NCBI GenBank assembly: GCA_041656175.1
Contig: JBBAEA010000080.1
Span: forward strand, 1-17,156
Reading direction: 5' to 3'
DNA length: 17,156 bases
From: JBBAEA01 sp041656175
GTDB taxonomy: Bacteria > Myxococcota_A > Bradymonadia > UBA4248
Part shown: piece after piece, positions 1 through 5,417 of the stretch
Layout of the letters: the number at the start of each line of letters is the position of its first letter
Position numbering within the stretch: the first letter of the stretch is position 1
Made by a program: the position numbers and the translations under genes
Notes under the pieces: model-generated
Seen by the model: the letters and a program-made list of their open reading frames with translations, nothing else
What the model was told of the DNA's origin: nothing
Database searches by the model: none

Positions 1-2033
1 GTGAGTGCGTAACAGACCCAGATTATTGTGTTGATGGTACGCCTGATTCCTGCGCAAATAATGAAGAAGGTTACGGCGTTGTAACGAAGTGTGTCGATAA
101 TGTGCTAACTCAAGCAAGTTGTTTAGGATCGTGTGCTGATAATGCATGCGGTGTGTGTAAGAATGATGTCGAAGAGTGTAACTCTGATACCCAGTACAGA
201 ACTTGTGTTGATGGCACATGGATGACGGATGACTGTGAAGATTCAACGCCAGTTTGTGTTGTAGAGGGAGACGATGTTCTCGGTTGTAAGGAGTGTAATA
301 CAGTAGGTGAAACACGTTGTATTCAAGTTGATGATGGAGAGTACAGTATAGCTGCAACCAATACCTGTACTGCTGAATACACTTGGAGTGCGGATGAAAC
401 TTGTACAAGCGGTAAGTGCAATGCGGGTTTGACAGCTTGTGCAAAGTCTTGCACATCGGATGCTGACTGTACGGATGCTGCCGAGACAAAGTGCGGAACG
501 GATAATGTTTGTGTGGAGCCAGGTGGAGAGCCAGTCATTAATCTGTTCTTTAGTGAGTATATTGAGGGAAGCAGTTTCAATAAGGCATTGGAAGTTTACA
601 ATGCTGGTACGGAAGCTGTGGATTTGGAAACCGCTGCTTGTAAGATCTTGACGTATACAGACGGTAACATGGAGTCAACATCTTCAATAGCACTGACTGG
701 AACGGTAGCTGTAAAGGGCGTGCATGTAATAATCCACGCGGATGCCAACGAAGCTCTAAAAGATGCTGCGGGCGCCTCAAAACAAGAAGGGGCATTGATG
801 CATAACGGAAACGACGCTGTTGTATTAGAGTGCGGTGAAGTTGTTATGGATGTTATCGGGCAAATCGGTCATAACGGGATTTGGTCGGTCGACGGCGTTT
901 CCACGCAAAACATGACCCTAGTTCGCAAATGTAATATTGATACAGGCGACAAAATCGGCGATGATACTTTCGATCCGAGTGCAGAGTGGGTAGCCTATCC
1001 CCAAGATACATTCGATTATTTAGGTAATCGCGAAAGCGGTTGCGAGGATCCAGCACCAGCTTGTACGACCGACGCTGATTGTACGGATGCTGCCGCGACA
1101 AAGTGCGGAACGGGCGATCCCAAGGTTTGTGAGGCGTTAGATGTGAGTTGGGGTAAGACCACAGGTTATAATGCTGATACCCTCATTATGTGGGGTGAAG
1201 TGTACTATGCGAATCATGAGGCTCAAACCAATGATGCGCCAAATCCTGTTGGTGCGCAAGCGAAAATCTTCTGTACCGAGGATATCACTGCATCGCCTTC
1301 GGTTTGGGATGATTCTGGTGTGGCAACTCTTACTGGTGTAGAGAATAACAATAACTTCGAGTTTAGTGGTATGGTTTCGCTCAGCACGGAAGATCGTCAT
1401 TGTGTATTGGCGTTTAGCGGTGACGGCGGCGCGAACTGGAAGTACGCGAAGGGTGGCGCTGGCGGTCTTGTTGAAGATCTAAGTACTTTGGCAGCAGCGG
1501 ATGCGGTCGAGGTTGCTGGGGTAACTGATTTTACGGAATTGTTGATGAAGTCAGGTCCGTATAATTCTGCCGAAGTTGGTGCGGATAAGATTTTTAATCA
1601 GATTGGAGTTACGATAGGAACTGCGGGCGAAAGTTCTGATCCAGATAAAAATAATCCACATTACAATGTTGCGGGTCTCACAGAAGATGTGGATTTAACG
1701 GCACATGCTTTTGTACTCAACGTTTTTAAAGTTACCAATGTTAATAACTACAAAGATCTTCAAGTCAGCTTTAAATATGCCAGTAACAATGTCGCAATCA
1801 CTGATTTGGCCTATGCCGTATATGATGGTGATACTCTCGTGGGTACAATAACTACTGTTTCAGAAATACCCAAACTCGCCACTACTAATATATTTACACA
1901 TAGGGCGGTGTTGAGTATCCCCAATGAAACACCCAAGACAGCATTGCAGGTCAGGATCGCTGCTAAACGGGCTGGAGCTGGAACATTGCGACTTGATGAT
2001 ATTGCGGTAACTGGAGTTCCGATTTCACCTTAA
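1..2033 (+). CDS. Secreted Cys-rich protein with lamin-tail domain, 5'-truncated by window edge
   Basis: The reading frame is open from the first full codon at position 3 with no stop upstream, so the gene begins outside the window. The GTG at 102 is only an internal Val codon. The first ~175 visible residues are Cys-rich, with short modules of the type CTSDADCTDAAETKCG, one of which recurs at about 1062-1130. Between them (about 540-1030) lies a segment starting LFFSEYIEGSS, FNKALEVYNAG, then HNGNDAVVLECG, which matches the lamin-tail domain as seen in extracellular nucleases and other bacterial surface proteins. The last ~300 residues are beta-rich and end in LRLDDIAVTG, typical of the C-terminus of such secreted proteins. 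I infer a cell-surface or secreted location, with the Cys modules disulfide-bonded. The signal peptide, and any catalytic domain, would lie upstream. A terminator follows directly. Confidence 0.85.
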   Translation, partial: ECVTDPDYCVDGTPDSCANNEEGYGVVTKCVDNVLTQASCLGSCADNACGVCKNDVEECNSDTQYRTCVDGTWMTDDCEDSTPVCVVEGDDVLGCKECNTVGETRCIQVDDGEYSIAATNTCTAEYTWSADETCTSGKCNAGLTACAKSCTSDADCTDAAETKCGTDNVCVEPGGEPVINLFFSEYIEGSSFNKALEVYNAGTEAVDLETAACKILTYTDGNMESTSSIALTGTVAVKGVHVIIHADANEALKDAAGASKQEGALMHNGNDAVVLECGEVVMDVIGQIGHNGIWSVDGVSTQNMTLVRKCNIDTGDKIGDDTFDPSAEWVAYPQDTFDYLGNRESGCEDPAPACTTDADCTDAAATKCGTGDPKVCEALDVSWGKTTGYNADTLIMWGEVYYANHEAQTNDAPNPVGAQAKIFCTEDITASPSVWDDSGVATLTGVENNNNFEFSGMVSLSTEDRHCVLAFSGDGGANWKYAKGGAGGLVEDLSTLAAADAVEVAGVTDFTELLMKSGPYNSAEVGADKIFNQIGVTIGTAGESSDPDKNNPHYNVAGLTEDVDLTAHAFVLNVFKVTNVNNYKDLQVSFKYASNNVAITDLAYAVYDGDTLVGTITTVSEIPKLATTNIFTHRAVLSIPNETPKTALQVRIAAKRAGAGTLRLDDIAVTGVPISP
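462..501 (+). repeat. Direct repeat, copy 1 (Cys module)
   Basis: Forty bases encoding the ADCTDAA-TKCG module. The sequence recurs at 1074-1113 with two mismatches that I can count. Nucleotide-level identity this high within one gene suggests recent duplication or gene conversion. Confidence 0.85.
1074..1113 (+). repeat. Direct repeat, copy 2 (Cys module)
   Basis: Second copy of the 40-base segment at 462-501, differing at two positions. The two copies flank the lamin-tail domain. Confidence 0.85.
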
Positions 2034-2059
2034 GATGTTCCGAATCTTGTAGTGTTCAG

Positions 2060-2080
2060 CTAACGATTCTACGTCGTTAG
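2060..2080 (+). other. Small hairpin before the terminator
   Basis: CTAACGA and TCGTTAG form a perfect 7-bp stem with a 7-base loop, just upstream of the intrinsic terminator. It may help protect or process the 3' end of the preceding transcript; this is inference. Confidence 0.5.
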
Positions 2081-2084
2081 TTTC

Positions 2085-2115
2085 AAAAAGGCCGCGTTCG
2101 CGCGGTCTTTTTTTT
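2085..2115 (+). terminator. Intrinsic terminator of the lamin-tail gene
   Basis: GGCCGCG-TTCG-CGCGGTC forms a 7-bp stem (one G-T pair) with a UUCG tetraloop at 2090-2107. Eight T residues follow at once. This is a textbook rho-independent terminator 52 nt after the stop codon. Confidence 0.93.
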
Positions 2116-2116
2116 G

Positions 2117-2280
2117 GTGCGCTCGGCGAGCGCACGCTCTAAAGGGTGAAAGTCCCGAATCCGCCCGGTAGTGGGAAGGATATAGCCGAACACCAAGGGT
2201 GTCCGCCGCGAGGCGGAATCGTATGTACGCTGCTGTAGGGGGCGGCTACTCAAGTAATGGGTAGTCTTCTAACCGATTTT
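2117..2280 (+). mobile_element. Group II intron relic (5' domain I fragment, no reverse transcriptase)
   Basis: The stretch contains GGGTGAAAGTCCC (2144-2156), then AGCCGAA (2184-2190) and CAAGGGTGTCC (2194-2204), leading into a CCGCC-gcga-GGCGG stem (2203-2216) and GGAATC. I recognise this order of words from the 5' domain I of bacterial group II introns that carry a reverse transcriptase/maturase. A perfect 8-bp hairpin (GTGCGCTC/GAGCGCAC, 2117-2135) precedes it. After 2220 the expected continuation is lost. Neither an RT reading frame nor a domain V hairpin is present in the following 500 bases, so this looks like a truncated remnant. The 3' limit is approximate. A covariance-model search would settle the call. 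Confidence 0.7.
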
Positions 2281-2508
2281 TTTGGATGTGGGTAATATAG
2301 CGTATCAATTTTAAGTTTCGATGTTTACGGTTTTTCGGATGCCGTTTAGAGATCTCGTCTGTTTTTTGTGCTACTGCGCGATTGCGGGAGTTATTCGCGA
2401 TATGTTGTTGTGCGCTAGGGAAGCTCTGAGCTATCGGCGAGTCGCTGTTTTACGCCCCACTAGATATCGGCCAAAGAAATTTGTTTTGCTGTGCCGGCTT
2501 GTAGCGCA
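2281..2508. other. Non-coding spacer between intron relic and hairpin element
   Basis: No convincing gene is seen. A 125-codon open frame from 2321 runs straight through the hairpin element and has no recognisable domain or good ribosome binding site, so I treat it as chance. Confidence 0.6.
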
Positions 2509-2651
2509 GGGGGGTAGCGCGGGATCGCCGACTAAAGGCTGCAATGAGCATATAAACTGCGCTGGCTTTGCGAATAGCAAAGACCGCGCAGTTTATGGTA
2601 TGAGAATTGCAGAGTTTAGGAGGAAGCCCGCGCGTAGGGGGCACTCCCCCC
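2509..2651 (+). repeat. Dispersed hairpin element, copy A
   Basis: This copy begins with GGGGGGTAGCGCGGGATCG and ends with GAAGCCCGCGCGTAGGGGG plus a G-run/C-run hairpin. GCGCGGG near the start can pair with CCCGCGC near the end. The central arm is a perfect 11-bp stem, ATAAACTGCGC with GCGCAGTTTAT, closed by an inner CTTTGC/GCAAAG stem. Copies B (10476-10622) and C (15338-15482) share the outer sequence but carry a different, equally well paired central stem. It is non-coding and lies upstream of the first kinase. It resembles a REP-like or MITE-like palindromic element. Confidence 0.88.
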
Positions 2652-2709
2652 ACAAAAATAGACGCGTTCTACAAAAGATGGAGCTTTTGGGCGCTTAGAG
2701 GCGCGGGAA

Positions 2710-2739
2710 TTGCCAATAACGGCATATTGGTGTTATGAT
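2710..2739 (+). promoter_or_regulatory. Putative promoter of the first kinase, with palindrome in spacer
   Basis: TTGCCA (2710-2715) and TATGAT (2734-2739) are separated by 18 bases, close to a sigma-70-type promoter. The spacer holds an inverted repeat, CCAATA-n6-TATTGG (2713-2730), that could be an operator. Because these elements sit here, the open frame from a TTG at 2710 is unlikely to be translated from that codon. Confidence 0.55.
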
Positions 2740-2763
2740 TTGCGCTGGCTGAGGGTGGACAGT

Positions 2764-4659
2764 GTGGGCGATTTGAGGGCTGAAGCAGTGAATGAAAAGC
2801 GGGAAACGAAACAGTTGTTTGGCGAATCTCCAAAGGAGCATGAGACGGATGCGGTGGCGATGAATGAGGTGGATGCAGAGCCCTGCCTTGAAGAGGATGA
2901 CTTTGATGTGGCAGAGACGGAGATCGGGATTCCAAGTCCTTTGTTGGGCATAGGCGGTGGGATGGACGACACCATTGGGATAGAGTCAGACGTTTTTACA
3001 TCGACAGCGCGACCTTCATGGGGGCAAGTGCCAGCGGATGCGGGCGATGAAGGCGATGAAGGCGATGGAGATGATGGAGATGATGAGCTTGACAACGTCG
3101 ATAGCTTGGCGATTGGGGAGATGCTTTTAGAGCGCTATCAGGTGGAGTTGTGCATCGGGGCAGGTGGATTTGGGATTGTATATCGGGCTCAGGATCGCGA
3201 GACTGGAATGGTGGTGGCGGTCAAGACCTTGCGACGTTCGCTACCAGAGTACAAAATTGCCGAGAAGCGCTTTGAGCGAGAGATCGCGTTGACGCGGAGT
3301 TTGGTCAGCGAGCACACGCTCAAGATTTTGGACTACGGCAAGTCCAAGCGCGGGATTCACTTCTTTGTGATGGAATTGCTCATCGGACAGACGCTGGATG
3401 AGTACTTAGAGGACGGGAAGCGCTACAACTTTGTGGAAGTTGCTACGGTGATAGAGCAGGTGCTGCGGAGTTTGGACGAGGCGCATAAGCAGGGGATTGT
3501 ACATAGAGACCTTAAGCCGTCGAATATATTTTTGTGTGAAGCGCCAAAGAATGAATTTTATATTAAAGTTTTGGACTTTGGCATAGCAAAAATTACTCAA
3601 GATGGCGATGAAGCCTACAACGAAAAACTTACTCGCACAGGTTCTTCTTTCGGATCGCCAGCGTATATGTCTCCTGAACAGGTTAGTTCTGGGAGTTTGA
3701 CCGCAGCATCAGACGTGTATGCGGTTGGCCTGATAATGCTGGAGATGTTGACGGGCTGCCCGGTGTTTCAGGGCAACACCGCCTTCGATGTAGCTTTGCA
3801 GCAACTCTCGCCCTTGGCCGTCGTTTTGCCAGAGTGGGTAAAGCAGAGTGCGATGGGTAGCATTATTGAACGCTGCGTACAGAAGAAGGCGGTAGATCGC
3901 TACGCAGATGCGTCGGCGTTGCTAGCGGATATTGTGGAATTGAATTTGGAGGTTTTAGAGGAGGATTATCGCAAGGCGCAACGTAGCCACTTTTTTTCGG
4001 GGACGACGGCGCCGGTTGTCGCTGGAGTAGGGGGTATCTCGGGGCAGGGACCAGCGACAACGAGCGCTGTGGGCGCAGTGTCTACAAAAAGCCACATACT
4101 GCTGTATTCAGCCATCATCGCGGTGGGGCTTATTGTGGTCATTCTTTTGGTCTTGCAGCTCTACTTTAAAATTTTTAACCCAGAGACTGCCAAAACGAGC
4201 GATGCTGTGGTGAACGATGCTTCGGTGAAGGCGGCAGTTCAAGCAGCTTTGCAGCCCAAAAAAGAACTGACTGAACGCGAGAAACAGATTTTACTCGCTA
4301 GCGTTGTAGGCGCTGGCGCAGCTACCATTGAGCTTCGGCGCGTAGAAATCACAGTCGCAAGCTCGCCTGTGAGCGCTCGGCTCGTGCGTGTTCGCGATGG
4401 TAAAGACTTTGGCGCAACGCCTGTAAAACTCTCGCTTATTCGTAGTCGCATGATGGAAAATTACGTCATTCAACATCCGGGCTATATCGATTATCCGCTC
4501 CCGATCTCGTCGATGCGCGGCGAGACCATCGCGGTAACTTTGGCGCCAAAGCAGAATATAGCGCCACCGCCGTCCCCCAAGAATACTGCTGCGCCTAAAG
4601 CTGCTAAGCCGAACAAAACTAAAAAGAATAAAAAACCTGTAGTTGTTCGCGTGGAGTAG
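2764..4659 (+). CDS. Transmembrane Hanks-type Ser/Thr protein kinase with PEGA-like C-terminus
   Basis: The protein should phosphorylate Ser/Thr residues of unknown partners from the inner membrane. Numbered from the GTG at 2764 (631 aa), the first ~120 residues are acidic and low-complexity, with GDEGDEGDGDDGDD. The kinase domain spans about 122-395: glycine loop GAGGFG 132-137, ATP-binding Lys154 in AVK, catalytic loop HRDLKPSN 247-254, DFG 271-273 and SPAYMSPEQ 298-306. All catalytic residues are present. A hydrophobic segment at about 445-468 is one membrane helix. Residues 527-594 resemble a PEGA domain (VASSPVSARLVR, then GATPVKLSL), and the tail is Lys/Pro-rich. The start is uncertain: GTG 2764 has GAGGG eight bases upstream, but GTG 2788 also has GAGGG at good spacing. 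A TTG further upstream overlaps the promoter. It appears monocistronic. Confidence 0.92.
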   Translation: MGDLRAEAVNEKRETKQLFGESPKEHETDAVAMNEVDAEPCLEEDDFDVAETEIGIPSPLLGIGGGMDDTIGIESDVFTSTARPSWGQVPADAGDEGDEGDGDDGDDELDNVDSLAIGEMLLERYQVELCIGAGGFGIVYRAQDRETGMVVAVKTLRRSLPEYKIAEKRFEREIALTRSLVSEHTLKILDYGKSKRGIHFFVMELLIGQTLDEYLEDGKRYNFVEVATVIEQVLRSLDEAHKQGIVHRDLKPSNIFLCEAPKNEFYIKVLDFGIAKITQDGDEAYNEKLTRTGSSFGSPAYMSPEQVSSGSLTAASDVYAVGLIMLEMLTGCPVFQGNTAFDVALQQLSPLAVVLPEWVKQSAMGSIIERCVQKKAVDRYADASALLADIVELNLEVLEEDYRKAQRSHFFSGTTAPVVAGVGGISGQGPATTSAVGAVSTKSHILLYSAIIAVGLIVVILLVLQLYFKIFNPETAKTSDAVVNDASVKAAVQAALQPKKELTEREKQILLASVVGAGAATIELRRVEITVASSPVSARLVRVRDGKDFGATPVKLSLIRSRMMENYVIQHPGYIDYPLPISSMRGETIAVTLAPKQNIAPPPSPKNTAAPKAAKPNKTKKNKKPVVVRVE

Positions 4660-4690
4660 CTCAAGTTCCGGATATGGCGAAACTTATTAA

Positions 4691-4778
4691 CCACGAAAGA
4701 CACGAAAGTTCACGAAAAAATCTTTTTTATTCTTACAGAACCAGCTTGATTGGTTATAGACTTTCGTGCCTTTCGTGC
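4691..4778. repeat. Inverted-repeat module 1 (CACGAAA/TTTCGTG words)
   Basis: The left arm, CACGAAAGACACGAAAG at 4692-4708, pairs with CTTTCGTGCCTTTCGTG at 4761-4777 with one mismatch over 17 bases. The interior carries CCAGCTTGATTGGTT (4741-4755), which recurs in module 2. No gene is present. Confidence 0.75.
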
Positions 4779-4791
4779 ATTAAATTTTGAA

Positions 4792-4922
4792 CCACGAAAA
4801 ACACGAAAATTCACGAAAAGTTCTTTCTTGTTTTTATGCTTTTATAAGATTAAAGGATACCTTAGTTTTACATATCCAGCTTGATTCGTTAAAAGCTTTT
4901 GTGGCTTTCGTGTTTTTCGTGG
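4792..4922. repeat. Inverted-repeat module 2 (perfect 17-bp ends)
   Basis: CCACGAAAAACACGAAA (4792-4808) is the exact reverse complement of TTTCGTGTTTTTCGTGG (4906-4922). Inside lies CCAGCTTGATTCGTT (4876-4890), differing from module 1 at one base. The two modules are therefore related but have interiors of different length. The right arm of this module is also the first unit of the tandem array. Confidence 0.8.
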
Positions 4923-5330
4923 TAAAAAAAGCTTTAGTGCCTTTCGTGTTTTTGGTGGTAAAAAAGCTTTTGTGTCTTTCGTGTTTTTGGTGGTAAAAAA
5001 GCTTTAGTGTCTTTCGTGTTTTTCGTGGTAAAAAAGCTTTCGAGCCTTTCGTGTTTTTCGTGGTAAAAAAAGCTTTAGTGTCTTTCGTGTTTTTCGTGGT
5101 AAAAAAGCTTTCGAGCCTTTCGTGTTTTTGGTGGTAAAAAAGCTTTCGAGCCTTTCGTGTTTTTCGTGGTAAAAAAAGCTTTCGAGCCTTTCGTGTTTTT
5201 CGTAGTAAAAAAGCTTTCGAGCCTTTCGTGTTTTTCGTGGTAAAAAAAAGCTTTTGTGGCTTTCGTGTTTTTCGTGGTAAAAAATCTTTTGTGGCTTTCG
5301 TGGTAAAAAATCTTTTGTGCCTTTGCTAAC
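4905..5330. repeat. Tandem array of 35-37-bp units, 11 complete plus a short and a partial unit
   Basis: Units begin with CTTTCGTGTTTTTCGTGG, run through a 6-8-base A tract into AGCTTT, then a variable GTGCC/GAGCC end. I place unit starts at 4905, 4941, 4976, 5011, 5046, 5082, 5117, 5152, 5188, 5223, 5260, 5295 (shortened) and 5321 (partial). Length differences come mainly from the A tract. Reverse-strand frames read as His-Glu-Lys-His-Glu-Arg repeats, but indels keep shifting the frame, so they are not genes. Units are contiguous with no unique spacers, so it is not a CRISPR array. Confidence 0.92.
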
Positions 5331-5343
5331 AGTTCGCAATCAA

Positions 5344-5372
5344 TTGCGCTAAAGCGCCTCACTGGGTACAAT
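5344..5372 (+). promoter_or_regulatory. Putative promoter of the DFxxFF-repeat protein
   Basis: TTGCGC (5344-5349), a 17-base spacer and TACAAT (5367-5372) fit a sigma-70-type promoter. Two inverted repeats overlap its upstream part: CGCAAT-CA-ATTGCG (5335-5348) and GCGCT-AA-AGCGC (5346-5357). These are candidate operator sequences. Confidence 0.6.
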
Positions 5373-5381
5373 ATTTCGCTG

Positions 5382-5395
5382 GCAGTGGGCACTGC
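5382..5395 (+). promoter_or_regulatory. Palindrome in the leader of the DFxxFF-repeat gene
   Basis: GCAGTG-GG-CACTGC is a perfect 6-bp inverted repeat lying between the -10 element and the ribosome binding site. It could be a repressor site or a small leader hairpin. Confidence 0.4.
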
Positions 5396-5417
5396 TTAAT
5401 AAACAGGTGAGGTGGCG

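Noticed and set aside
2117..2280. Complete, active group II intron
   Set aside because: No reverse transcriptase frame or domain V hairpin follows, and the match to intron sequence stops at about 2220.
2321..2698. 125-codon plus-strand frame
   Set aside because: It runs through the dispersed hairpin element, lacks a recognisable domain and a good ribosome binding site, and its composition is non-coding in character.
4905..5330. Possible CRISPR array
   Set aside because: The repeats are directly contiguous with no unique spacers, and no cas genes are present.
5004..5392. Two overlapping minus-strand frames encoding His-Glu-Lys-His-Glu-Arg repeats
   Set aside because: They are translations of the tandem array. 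The same peptide appears in two frames because the A-tract lengths shift the frame, so there is no selection on a reading frame.
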